The notes under the pieces were generated by a model. That model searched no databases, was not told where the DNA came from, and was given only the letters and a program-made list of their open reading frames with translations. 64,000 nucleotides of DNA, from NCBI GenBank assembly GCA_027579435.1, contig JANBPK010000806.1:519194-583193 (forward strand). The letters are read 5' to 3'. Origin of the DNA: Candolleomyces eurysporus (Eukaryota; Basidiomycota; Agaricomycetes; Agaricales; Psathyrellaceae). Made by a program: the position numbers and the translations under genes. Shown here in pieces: positions 11,979 through 23,820 of the stretch (its first letter is position 1; every line of letters begins with the position of its first letter).

Positions 11979-14793
11979 TTATTCATCGTCCCCTTCCTCC
12001 TCCGAATCAGATGCCATATCTATTGTAGGCATTTCTTCGTCCTGATCTTCAGCGTCAGAGTTTGACTGAGGAATTAGGAAGCTGCTGCTTGATGCCACAG
12101 CGTTATTACCAGGCTTGCTGGAATTAATTTTCTGCTTCTCCGACAACGGAACCGCTGCTTGTGTAACCGCTGGGATGACATTTTGCTTTTGCTGCTGCTC
12201 ATTTTGCCAAATATTGGGTGCTGCATTTTGTACAGGCGGCTGTGGTCGCGGCGGTTGAGGCACAGCAGGCCGGTTGGAAAGAAATGGGAGGCGGAATGCC
12301 TCTCCGCCATTTTTCTGCACCTGGGAAACAGAAACGGGAGGAACGGCGTCCTCCATTATCGTATCTTGCTCTCGCGAGTTTGGTACCGGAAGGTTTTCAT
12401 CTCCGAATTCGAGGCGGAGTTGCTTCCGCGCAACCGCCTCTTCTTCGGACTCTTCGACCCGGAAAAGCGTCAGGGATTGGCTTAAGGGGATTGGTCTGAC
12501 GATGGGAGGAAGGCGGGGGTGGATGAGGAGGTCAAAGGCAGATTGCAGCTGCGGTAAGGAGAGGGACGTGAGTAAAGTCCCAATGGTAATGAACCTACAA
12601 ACGTACCTCTGTATCCCCTGTCTTGAGGCTCTCCTTAAAGAGTAACGGAAGCGCTCTATGCAAGCTAATGGTCGAAGTAGAAGCCATTCCAGTGCAGATC
12701 GCAAGTACGGTTTGTTGAACTTGGCAGAATACTTGAGGATCTGGTGACAAAACTGAGGGTGATAGTTGCGAAAGAGAAAGTTGAATGGAGAGCAGTATGC
12801 GGGATGCTAGGGACGATTGGGTGCTCGAAAGGTTAGGGTTCTGAAGGCAATGCTTGACAACTGTCTCGAGAAGTCAGCACAAATATGCGGACATAGAACC
12901 TCACGTTGTAACTCACCTTGCAACGCGGAAATTAGGACTTTCGCATCCACCTCCGTTGGGCATATCACATCGCGAGATACTTTGAAAACCTCGTCGCCAG
13001 TGTAATTTTTCGCCTTCTTTTTCCCTTTGTTACTCTTGCTGTCCTCTGGTGAAGCGTCCACGGCGTTTGAAGACGACAGGACAATGGTAAGCGATGGTAA
13101 AACTGCTCTCATGATGCGGTTTGGCAGAATAGCAGAGTCGATGAAACGAGAGGCCTGCATAAGTTGTTGCAAAGTCTCAAGTACCGATGCTCGTAGTTCT
13201 CTGGAAAGGAGTTGAAGGCAAAGTCGCGAAGAGAAGGGTGTCAGGAACTACTCACTGTGTCAGAGACTGTTCCAGGCGATGAGTCAGAACAGTGTACAGT
13301 TGGGACAAAGCAGATTCGAGGCAGTGAGGAATGCTGAGGTCGGGTGAGTAAAATGCCATAGATTGAATCGATGCACCCACTTCTCCGCTAACGTTGTAAT
13401 TATTTCACAGCCATACTTCCAGAGGGATGGTACAACGGATATCTCCATTGCACGGGTGGCAGGGTCAACAAATCCCTCAACCTGGGATGTGGTTTTAGAC
13501 GATACAGACTAGATTTCAGCAGAAAAAATGACACACCTGGCCATCAGGTGAAGCGCCAACTAACGCGATTGCGTATTTTATCAACAAACCGGAAGGAACT
13601 TGCACGGGACGCGTCGTTACTGTGCTGTCAGAAAGTCATTTCAAATGACACCCATCGACAAGCAGCAGAGTACGTACCACAAGAGGTTCCTGATAATGGT
13701 GGAGCAACATCTTATACGGTCTACGTTCAGAGGAACGCTAGTTGACGGGTCATTTTGTTCTTGCAGAGGAGCTGGACCTTTTGCTAGCTGCAAATTTAGC
13801 TTATACTCAGTACGTAGAATCGCAAACATCTCACTGTCACTGGGAAATGTGGTGCGAACCGCAAAAAACGCATCCCATCCAAACACAAGGGTATCATCGA
13901 GTGCTTTTCTCCATAGATTGGCTGCTCCGACCTTTCCACCAGTGAGATGCAGTATAGAATACAGCTGAGCAGCGCTTTCCAGCAAGGGGGCGGGAGTTGA
14001 ACGCGGGTGACTGCCGTTGAGGAACCCGAGAGCGAGACCAGAAAGGTTCGCAAAGGTTGCTCGATGTGCGCTCGGATAAATAGGAATCAAACGCGAGAGT
14101 GAATTCAAGCAGATTGCCTAGGTTTCGTAAGCCGACGAACGCGTGAACGAGGCATGAGAATGGCATACCTTGAGCTCAATGTCTTCGTTCGAAGCCGCAA
14201 TATTCGAAAGGGCAGTGGTGAACTTGGGAACGTGAGGAAGCGATACTTGTCGCTGAAATTCCGACATTTCCAGGGCAGCAGTGAAGACCGTAATGAGGAG
14301 CCTGATTGCGGCTTTTAGGATTGGAGATGGTTCTGCCCTCTTAACATTGTGTAAGTTGGAAAGAGGATGCCGACATGGAGTAAACACGGACTGAGAGCAT
14401 TGGAACAACAATGGGCAGCCAGGAAGCAGCCGAGTCAACCATGAATGATTTTGAAAGCAAGGCTGACTTATGGGCAATGCACAAGCCTGCCCAGCGTGCG
14501 CCAGGATCCTTGGAGTGCAGGAGAGAGATTATTCTTGCAGACCATTTTGCGAGATGGGGGCTGGGAGACAATGAATCTTTGTTGAGTGTGCTGAGGACGT
14601 ATGGAAGGTGAAGAACAGAAGAGGAGTCCGAGGCCAGCTGGAGGTTGAGCAAAGACTTGAGCTGAAAGCCTGTCTCCATCGTTTGGCTTGAGCTGAAGAA
14701 ACTCGAATTGATAGAAAAAGGGATCACTGTTGCCATCATCCCATCACAGAGCTCAGCGTCACCGTCGGCCTGACGCCCTGATAGATCCTCCAT
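11979..14793 (-). CDS. RIX1: RIX1/PELP1-like pre-rRNA processing protein
   Basis: About 8-9 exons from 14793 (or the in-frame Met pair at 14739/14736) to TAA at 11979. The N-terminus is an all-helical, HEAT-like array with RIX1-type blocks (LLHSKDPGARWAGLCIAHK, then LRLIPIYPSAHRATFANLS-type segments), and RELRASVLETLQQLM occurs later. The C-terminus is low-complexity, polyQ/Pro and then strongly acidic (DAEDQDEEMP, SEEEGDDE). RIX1 acts with IPI3 and IPI1 in late 60S pre-ribosome maturation and ITS2 removal. The first Met would overlap the SEC10 ATG; starting at MMATVIPF instead leaves about 50 bp between the coding regions. Confidence 0.75.
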
Positions 14794-17700
14794 GTCCTCC
14801 CAGAAACCTGCTGCTTATGATGACCCAGACATCGCAGAGCATCTACAGCTCTCCGCCTTCAAGGTAACTTTCACCGCTCATCAGGTTCTTTCATCTACCT
14901 CACTCGACGCACAGGGCAAATTCGATGTGACAGAGTTCGTGGGCTCCGTCTCAGAACGGCTTATTGCCAAATCCAAGGCAGACCCAGGGCGTACGTCGGC
15001 CAGCACTCTACGTCGTGACACAGTTGCTCAGCCCTTGGATAGCATTCGATCCGAAGCCATTCATCCGTACGTTCGAAACCGCGGTCGACAAGTTGATCGC
15101 CATCCGCAAGGATGTGCAAACCAAAACCGAACAGATGGAGAAGAGTGTCCGTGTCGCAGAGCGAGAATATTCCAAGAAAATGGCTGCCCTTTCCAAGGAA
15201 TTTGAAGTAATCTCTCTCATTCCCCGCCGCCGTCCCGTTCTCAACAGGAATTTAGGCCGTCTCGAACTCTTTCTCGGGAATGGAGAGCCGGATGAATGTC
15301 GTGAGCAGCACAGCCGTGCGCATAGGTAAGCGGTGATCTTTGTCTGCTCTCGAGACGCTAACTGAGCTCGTTCATAGGTGATCAACTAGAAACTGTCCAT
15401 ATTGAACGGCAGAGAGCTCAAGCAGCCTACGATCTCATTGACTTCTACAACCAGTTCTCGAAAGGCGACACTTCACGGCTGGACACACTTCGAAAGGAAG
15501 GTCGTGCTGGACGACGACAAGTTGCTGTTATTCTTAGACGATTAACTACTGTCGCGAAGGAGGTGGACCTACCTAATTCTGACAAAGTGCGATCTTACTC
15601 TTCCTCCCCTTCCAGAGGTAGCCCCGATTAAGACTCCTGTTTAGACGAGAGAAAATATCGACAAGTACTGCGAGAAATTCGAGAAGGAAATGCTCAGCCT
15701 TTTCGACCGATGCTACCGGAAGGGAGACCCTAAAATGATGCATGTTCGTGCCCTTTCGCACCACTCCATCTTCGATTGGCTGACTTTATCTCTCAGCATT
15801 GCGCTCAAACGTTGCTAGAGTTTAATGGTGGTTCTTCATGCGTTCAAGTGTATGTGAACCAACATGACTTCTTCATCAGCAATGTACGGGAGGGTAGAGC
15901 CGCCGAAGATGTCTCATTGTAAGTGCTATCGCTGAATGACCTCGGATCCCTGAATTTGAGCACTTCAATTAGGTGGAAATTGTTGGGGGATCCCCATGCA
16001 AGTCCGCCAAAGACAGAGCTGGGCCTTGTTGATCTTTTCTCTGAAATCCGGACAACAGTGGATACGGAAACTCAAATAGTAAAAGCTGTATTCCCAAATC
16101 CTCCAGTTGTGATGCAAGTCTTCCTGCAACGTGTCTTCGCACAATCAGTGAGCCCATTTTGACTCTTGGGTGATCGAGTAACTCAGATTGCACGTCAGAT
16201 ACAACAATACATGGAGCAACTCCTACACCGAGGTGCTGAAGTTTCGGATCTGGGTTACCTTCGAATGCTCCAACTCGTCCACATTCAAGCCTCTCTGCTT
16301 GTCGAAGATCTCAAAGCAAACGAACTGCCTGCATCCGCCTCACGCACCCCATACGAAGCGGCGGAGTTCAGAAGGTCCCTGACTGGGTCTGCTCCAGTCA
16401 CCATGTCCACTCCTGCGGCTATCAGCACAATGCTCGAGACGGCCATGGAAGAACTATTTGTTCCTTATACCGAGGGTCAACGATACTTAGAACGAGAGAG
16501 CAGAAGTCTTACCGCCTTGTATCAATCGCTCCTGGCAAATTTCGCAAGATATCATGTGTGTGGACATCTCACGCATGACCAACTGACCAACAGTTTGACG
16601 TCTCTCTCTTATTCTAGAAATCGCAACGAGGAAAATCATCAACTATGTTCGACCGCATGGTCACTGGTGCCACGTCTGGTTCCTCTGCACAAGCCGCGAC
16701 CGCCGCTTTGACGAGGTTTGGTTTGCTCAACGCGGACAGAAATGTCGAGAAACCGACGGAAGAGCCTGTCAGAGAAGAAGATGGTGTTTTGAGCGTCGAT
16801 ATCGCGGAGCTTGTCATGAAATGGCACGCAGAAGCCATTGGTCGCTGCGTAGAGCTGAGCCCCGCAAACGACGTGTAAGTGACGTGAATTATCGTTTTTT
16901 CTGGTTTCTAACCAACTATTCCTCGCAGTCCGAAAAGCACATTTGCTTTACTTCGAGTGCTATCAGATACACTTGGTCCCGGCTACGTGGAGCTTGCGTT
17001 GGAAACGTGTGTCTACCGCGTTTCTTGGTCGTCCATGTTTTGCTAACCTTTTAACCCCAGTGTGCAAACACGACTGGAGGCCGCCGATTCAAAGAGCGAA
17101 CCAAATTTGCCTACGCTGGCTGTTATCAAGACCGTTGCCCTAATTTGCCACCTCTGGCAACAGTACATCAACGTGGCCCTGCTTCCCCTGGCCAGCTCGT
17201 CTGTGACTGTTCGGAGAGAAATGGTCCACTTCAACACGCAAACTCTTAATCGCATCGAGACTACCACAAATGGTGTCTTGCAAAAGCTAACAGACGGTAA
17301 GGGTCTAGCATACACCACTCTCAACCGCATTGTCATTCCTTTTGTTAGCAACCGTCGGGTGGCTATCGTTACAGTTGGCGAAGCAGAAGAAAAACGACTT
17401 CAAGCCTCGCAATGACGACATGTCTTTCGCAAGAGTCAACACGGAGCCCTGCGTTGCTTGTTGTGATATGCTCGAAAAGGTTCGAGACGCCGCGAAAGAG
17501 AACCTCAGCGGCAAGAACCTCGAGGTGTTCTTGACAGAGATTGGTGTGGCATTCCATAGGTACGATCATGGTCGCGAGAACCAGCACGGTGTTCTGACGT
17601 GTGCTTTAGTCTGCTTCTGGAGCATTTGCGAAAATTCCCAGTGAGCGCGACTGGAGGCTTGATGCTTGCAAAGTGGGTAACCAGTAGCTTGGATTCGGAT

Positions 17701-18150
17701 GAGGTTCTCATTACTTTCAACAGGGACATCAAGTCGTATCAAGATGTGATCTCAACTTTCGGTATCCCAGCTCTACAGGAAAGATTCGAATTCATCAGGC
17801 AACTGAGTCAGATATTCTTGATCCAACCTGAAGTTCTCAAGTCATTCATCACCGAGAACTACTTGGGTCGGATTGAATCGTCTCTTCTGAAGCCTTACAT
17901 CGCGCTTCGCAGCGACTGGGGTCAATTCGAGAAGGGATTTAATGATTCCGAGGCCACACACGAAGGCGGAGCACCTGGTACAGCGCTGAAGGATAGGTTT
18001 GGTCGTTTGAGTGTGATGATGAAGGAACTCGAAACCTTGAAAGTAGAGGGTCTCTCGATGAACATGCCCTCTATACCTTCTGGCTTCGCAGGAAACTTCA
18101 CCATGCCTTCTATGCCGTCACGGCCATTTGGGAACTCATCGGGGTCATAG
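14792..18150 (+). CDS. SEC10: exocyst complex subunit SEC10
   Basis: At least ten exons from ATG 14792 to TAG 18148-18150. The early exons read GKFDVTEFVGSVSERL and, across an intron, ADPGPFDPKPFIRTFETAVD. The coiled coil SVRVAEREYSKKM, then ERQRAQAAYDLIDFYNQFS and GLVDLFSEIRTTVDTE follow, the layout of Sec10 (helical tether subunit). The C-terminus ends in a Met/Pro/Ser-rich tail (MPSIPSGFAG, MPSMPSRPFG). Sec10 bridges Sec15 and the rest of the exocyst for vesicle tethering at growth sites; SEC15 also lies in this window. It converges on the hydratase gene with a 60-bp gap. Confidence 0.85.
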
Positions 18151-18210
18151 TAGGGCATATTAATTGGTACGGGAATGTTCCCTGCACCTTGTACTATATT
18201 ATTCGATCGA

Positions 18211-19354
18211 TTACTCTCCCTTGAACAGGGGTTTCCGTTTCTCTTTAAAGGCGGAGAGTGCTTCAAGTCGATCCTGAGTCTTCAGAAGGGTCTCGTACGT
18301 TGCCCTTTCGAAATCGAGGCCTTCACGCACGTCAATAAAAAAAAGGTGGACGCGATACTATTAGTTGCGCTTACCTGTTTCCAGTGCCAGATCTTCGGAA
18401 CGAGAAATTGCTTGTTTCGCGGCTCTTAATGCCAGGGGAGCTATTAAAATGAACTGTTAGCCGCGGTTTCGGACCAACAAATGAGGCTACAGTGTTACCA
18501 TTTCTCGTCATTGTTTCTGCTAACGTCAACGCACGGTCGTACCCAGTGGTGTCTGGTTCAGAAATATAATTGACAAGCCCCCAGTCCAAAGCTTGAGTGG
18601 CTGTCAGTGGCCGCGCTGTGAAAATCAGGTCCTTTGCCCGCGAAGGGCCAATAATTCTTGTAACTCTTTGTGTGCCTCCGGCACCTGGTATGATCCCCAG
18701 CCCAGTCTCCGGCAATCCAATCTTCGTCACATTGTGGCCTTGTGTTGCAGCATGTTCAATGAATATCCTGAAGCAATATCCAAACGTGACCCTTACCGGC
18801 TACTCGAAGATCACAAGCAAGGCTCATTTCGAGGCCACCTCCGAGAGCAGGTCCGTCAATCGCGGCAATGGTAGGCATAGGGAGGGCCTCGAGCTTGCCC
18901 AGAGCATCCCTAAGATCCGTAAGAAACTTGGTGACCTGCACTTGGCTCATGGAACGACGTTCGATCAAGTCAGCCCCTGCACAGAAGGACCCGACGGTCG
19001 TTGAATGTAAGATCAAGACCCGGACGCTGTAGCATGGAATTAGACAGGGATTGAATCCGCAGCTGGAAGGAAATGGCGAACCTCTTGTCATACAGAACAG
19101 TCTCTAAACATTCGCGGAATTGCTAGGACACGTGTGAGGCAGCGGCGCAGCGGAGAAACCGGGAGGCTTACCTGCAGGAGTGCCACAGAAATGGCATTCT
19201 TGCTCTGGGGCCGGTTGAGCGCTAGACCCCACACTCCTGGATGGGATTCAATTGGTTTGAGGAGAGCTTGTTTCTCTGCTGCCTGAACTTGAATAAATCT
19301 GCGCGAGAGTACCTTTACATTGCTCCGTGCAAAACGAAACGAGTGAAGAAACAT
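18211..19354 (-). CDS. mitochondrial enoyl-CoA/methylglutaconyl-CoA hydratase (AUH-like)
   Basis: Five or more exons from Met 19354 to TAA 18211-18213; an in-frame Met at 19402 exists. The first residues (FLHSFRFARSNVKVLSRRF) are basic and hydroxylated, as in a mitochondrial presequence. Crotonase motifs follow in order: AFCAGADLIER-like (SFCAGADL), AAIDGPALGGGLEMSLACDL (oxyanion hole), and KIGLPETGLGIIPGAGGTQR with the catalytic Glu region. The C-terminus, DRLEALSAFKEKRKPLFKGE, is typical of AUH, the hydratase of leucine breakdown. A generic enoyl-CoA hydratase of beta-oxidation is the alternative. Confidence 0.82.
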
Positions 19355-19522
19355 GGTGGTTGAAACAGAGGCCGGAGCAAACACGCACCAACGGGTTACC
19401 ACGCGCTTCGGAACGCGTCGAACACGATGTTCTGCCTCGCGCAGCCAAATGTCTGGCCATCATCATGGCCCTTCAATCGCCCGTATCCAAATTTTATGGG
19501 GTTGAACGATATCGTTCGCTAC

Positions 19523-19530
19523 TATAAAAA
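19523..19530 (+). promoter_or_regulatory. TATA-like box upstream of F-box gene
   Basis: TATAAAAA sits 25 bp before the Met at 19555 and 82 bp before the in-frame Met at 19612. The spacing fits the second Met better if the box is used. Confidence 0.4.
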
Positions 19531-19611
19531 GAGACCTGAATACTAACAAGCGTTATGATGCGCTTGGCATTTTTCTGCACCTATACTTTGACATGTCCAG
19601 CGGTTACAGGT

Positions 19612-21390
19612 ATGTTTAACTTTCTTCAGAGACGCGTTCGGAGGGCTCAACTTCCACTCAATGCTGCTCTGGTAGAATATATCGACATAACGGATGGTAC
19701 CACGTGTACTTCAACCATTGCAATAGTCATCCAGACGGTAATACCAATTCGTCGTTACACGTGTCAGAAATATCTTTTTTACTGACTTCCGGTTTCAGGG
19801 CTAGGACAATGGGCCATTGCCGAGATTCCAAAACAACCTCAGCTCTACCAAGTCTGGTTGTCCAATCTGCGGCTAAAGCTTGACCGGAATCTGGAAAAGC
19901 TCAAAGAACTCTACAAAGAACCTCGCGACACCTATGGCGACCGCACCTTCCGGTTTTACATCACTCGGTTCCAGCCAACAAAGTCAACGCGTATCCAATG
20001 GGTGTGGGAGTTGGATTGTGACCGAGAAATTCTGCATGGTAAGAACACGGAGCGCTTTACCCCGGAGGTTTGCTGATTGGCCCGTTTCATAGTTGACTGT
20101 CGACCATTTTTCCGACTGGCTAACGTCCCTAGAGGCAGTTTGTTCCTTTCATCGATCAGCGTGGACAATTATGGCCACCGCGCATGCTCGGAGAACTTGC
20201 CTCCGGAGTATCGTTACGAATGGAAAGTCGAGTTGACTCCCCCATGCGCCCTTTCCGTGGAGAAATATCATCAACTGGTCCCCAAGACCAACGTTATGTC
20301 TGCACGGAGTCTCTTGGGACTACCGCACAGAATGGGGAACTGCGAAGAAGTTCGTAACTCCCTTTACCAAGTTCTGATTGGTAGTGCCATGCGAACTTGG
20401 ACCCTTGCTCACGACATTCCTCTGTTGGAACAAGTCCCTACACCGGCAGATATATCTGACCAGCTCATAGAATTTGGGCGAGCAATGTTGCACATTGCCT
20501 TGCAACCTATGATATTCTGCAAATACGAGTACCACTTGCGACAACCAGTGACATGCTCGCAAGACCGCTTTCAATGGTTACATCCTGAAGTCTGTGTGCA
20601 ATTCCAGACGCACCTAGAAGATGACGATACGCTTAAAGCCGGTATTGCATCTCTCATCTCAAAAATAGGCGGCAGCTCTGGACCTGAACCCAGGCAACGG
20701 ACATTCGCCATTTCCTTCTCCTTCACCCACCTTAGCATTGCTAAGATCAACGTCCACCCAGACGGATCAGTCGAAGTTCGCCATACGCCTGCCCTTCCTT
20801 TCCTCCCTTCATTCTTTTCCACCACTCCATCGACGCCCGGTATCTCAGCTCTCATTGGCCTTTCGATGGCTTTGGACAATTCACATATGCTTCCGAGTCC
20901 ATCAAATTCCACGCTCATCGGCGGCCCTCCCCTTCCTGTCGAAATTTGGCATCGGATAGCATCCAACCTATCATCGTGTTCAGACCTCAAGGCTCTAGCA
21001 GTTCTCTCACCGCAATCGAGATCTGCGGCTCAATATGTGTTACGCTATCCGCATATCGCTGGACATCGCCTCCTCAAACCTCTCTCTGAGGCAGTCGACT
21101 CTTGTTGGGTGTCTCCTCGGTGGTGCAGGACTTTACAAGAGGATTACCATCCTCAAGACGGGTTGCAGGAACTCTACTCGCATGCGTTCCTCGCTTCTCA
21201 GGATGATCAATTTGGATTGTCGATTCAGGTGGCTCCTGGAGACCCGCCTCTGCGACCTCTATCTCGTAGCTGGTCCGAGAGAAGCTCAAGTGTTGCAGGG
21301 CTCACGAAGGAGGGTCAGTTCGATCTGATTCCTGTTGACGGCATCCACACATTGGGTTGGTCGGTAAAATATGGCATTTCTCAAATCTGA
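19612..21390 (+). CDS. F-box-like protein of unknown target
   Basis: Three exons, about 19612-19738, 19798-20039 and 20092-21390; an upstream in-frame Met lies at 19555. It encodes about 555 aa. Exon 2 to 3 rebuilds DCDREILHVDCRPFFRL. Around residue 415, PLPVEIWHRIASNLSSCSDLK looks like an F-box (SCF substrate adaptor motif). The N-terminal 350 residues resemble no family I know. The last 100 residues (from 21086) fall in DNA that is duplicated at 23821, and this tail is low in recognisable LRR or Kelch repeats, so the true C-terminus or frame is less certain. Confidence 0.55.
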
Positions 21391-21848
21391 AGCGTGCGGC
21401 TCCACAAATACACCGAAATTTCGGGATATCATACAGCTGACTTAATAATAACTCCACCTTGCTCTCTACCACGTTTTGCTCGAATACGCTCAATGAAAGA
21501 CAATTACCTGGGGTCGCCTTCCCGTATTGGTGATAAAGATTGCCCGCTCAAAACGGATTACTTCTTTTGGTACCGAGGCGCTCACAACTTGATCACAACA
21601 TGATCATCCTCTAAGCGAGCTGACTGAAGTCCTCCCATTGGAAGAAATCAGTTTGCCAGGGTGCAACACGCTCCAGTGAATATTGTTGCCCCTCTAGGCA
21701 AACTCTTGTCATCAGACGTCGAACATGGTGTTCATATTCCCTTGGTCGACTCCGGCGGTCCTCCCTCCGAACGCGCTTGCACGGCGCCCACCTTATCGTC
21801 ATGGATCGTGAACAGTCAGAATGCTTGATGATGACCGATAGGTTCAGG

Positions 21849-21855
21849 TATAAAA
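21849..21855 (+). promoter_or_regulatory. TATA box of isochorismatase A
   Basis: TATAAAA lies 121 bp before the ATG, and the same box and surrounding sequence recur before copy B. Confidence 0.7.
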
Positions 21856-21969
21856 GCTCGAGGAGCTTGACCCAATTCTTCAGTCAGTCTCCAGTGACTA
21901 GAGATCCCACTCCTCCTCAGCTCAACGAAACGACTCTAACGACATCCTCTTGTTCATCTACTGCTCACT

Positions 21970-22876
21970 ATGCTCGCATTCCGCCTCCTTACCTCTGTTC
22001 TCGTGCTGGCCGTCTCGGTCCTCGCGAGTGGAACGCCTAGGATCGACAAGAACAAAGCAGCTTTGCTCGTTGTCGATCACCAGGTCGGACTCTTCCACAT
22101 GGTGAAGGACATCAACCCTAGCGAATACGTGAACAACATCGTTGCACACGCTGCTCTGGGACCTCTCTTCAGCCTCCCCACTGTGCTGACCACCAGTGCT
22201 GAGACCGGTAAGTCTTGGATCTACTTCGATCTGTCGAATTTATGATTGATCTTTTTCCGCCGAACGTGTCCAGGGCCTAACGGTCCCTTGCCCAAGGAAA
22301 TCCTCCAGCTCCACCCGAACTCGACCATCGTCAGGCGCAACGGTGAGGTCAACGCATGGCACAGCGAGGAATTCCGTGCTGCAGTTCGTGCGACCGGAAG
22401 GACTCAGTTCATCTTGGCTGGAATCACCACCGATGTGAGTACCATGTACATTTCGACGCGCCTGCCTGTATAACTCAACATCTGCTCCTAGGTCTGTACC
22501 ACGTTCTTGGCTCTCTCCTTGGTCGAAGAAGGATTCGAGGTCTTCGCCAACGCTGATGCCTCGGGCACCTTCAACAAGGCCATCGCAGACGATGCGAACG
22601 ACCGTATGCGCGGCGCTGGTGTCCAGGTCCTCTCTTTCTTCGCGGTCATTTGTGAATTGATGGGTGACTGGCGCAGCACTCCCGGCGCTGCTCAAGTTCT
22701 GCCTTTCCTTGACAGGTACGTCACTCTGCCGTTAAATATTTTCGCTTCCTAACAGAATCTGACGGTTGACTTTGTTATTGAATAGGTTCCTGCCTTCTTA
22801 CGGCTACCTTGCTCGTGCACACGCTGCTGCCACGAACAACGGTACGATCCTCCCCGGAGAGGCTGGCCTGAACTAG
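21970..22876 (+). CDS. secreted isochorismatase-family hydrolase A (YcaC-like)
   Basis: Four exons (21970-22207, 22274-22434, 22492-22715, 22786-22876), 237 aa, all phases consistent. The N-terminus is a signal peptide (LAFRLLTSVLVLAVSVLASG). The hydrolase body carries ALLVVDHQVGLF (catalytic Asp), LTTSAETGPNGPLPKEI, GEVNAWHSEEF, and ITTDVCTTFLALS with the nucleophilic Cys two codons into exon 3. The text is very close to the bacterial YcaC group. Where many family members have the triad Lys I see VRRNGEV, so that residue is unclear. Substrate unknown; secreted isochorismatases of plant-attacking microbes can lower host salicylate. The product would enter the secretory pathway. Confidence 0.85.
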
Positions 22877-23820
22877 GGTTCCACCGACATGGTGTAGCCA
22901 AGAGCCAGGGCCCGAGAAGATGACATAGAGACCAACCATGCACGTCAAGATCCTCAGCGACCGCACCGATATGTTGTTTTCCCAAATAGAAAAATAATTC
23001 TTACTCCACATTTCATCCCTTCACCGCCTTTCCCTTTTTTCTTCGATTTGTGCTTAGACCAATGTACACTTTCTCTTCTAATCCAAGTCGTTGTCCGTCC
23101 GTATCGAATTATGAGATTCACACACACACCCACGGTAACTGCCAAGCCCAGTAAGCAGATGTCACCACGATCTAGGCTGTTATCCAGGTAAGGATAGTAC
23201 AATGAACGAATAGTACCAATAGATGATGTACAACATCGCAGTCAGCACAGGCAGTAGGTACAAACTTAACAACAGAAAACGTGTGCCAAGGACGACAGCA
23301 TTTGTAAGCGCAAGGTAAGCAAGAAAGAAGAAAAATAATCAAAAGTCGAAGGTAACTGGGCGCCGCGTGGCCCTGGCTCCCTGCGCGAGCCTTGATCCTA
23401 GTTTTTCCACGTCGTGTTGGATTTGAGTACGTATCAGGTCGGCAAAGGAAAAGACGAAGAAGTTCTCCGGCCTTCTTCGTCTTTTCATTAATCATAATCG
23501 TTTTTGTGTCTACGTGCGTAGTCTTCGAATCGATATTGAAGCTATTTACCACCGAGTTTGCGGATCCGGCTGTAATCAATGTTTTCTGTCAGGAGAATTC
23601 TATCCAAGGTTTTTACCCGGCGTGAGGGAGCTACGAAAGTCAGACCAGTTGCAAATTCACGAGAATCAAGGCCAAGTCGAATCTTGTGCACCATCACTGC
23701 CCATGCAAGCCGCAAAGGAACTTGCATGTAGTTCCAGCGATTTCGAATGATGTCCGAACAGGTGCAGTAGGGACGATTGGTATGCCGGTATCCGTACACC
23801 AAAGCGTCGGGCCTGTGTAT
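22877..23820. other. 3' flank of isochorismatase A and unique spacer
   Basis: 22877-23350 is the duplicated 3' flank, containing a CACACACACC run near 23110. 23351-23820 is unique to this spot and marks the space between the two repeat units. I see no supported gene. Confidence 0.5.

Larger units (their letters stand above)
21086..23350. repeat. tandem segmental duplication, copy A
   Basis: From CTGAGGCAGTCGA at 21086 to about 23350 this unit holds the 3' end of the F-box gene, a TATA-driven isochorismatase gene and its 3' flank. Copy B at 23821-26345 matches it base by base over most of its length, including promoter and intron positions. The two are direct repeats separated by about 470 bp of unique sequence. 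Confidence 0.88.
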
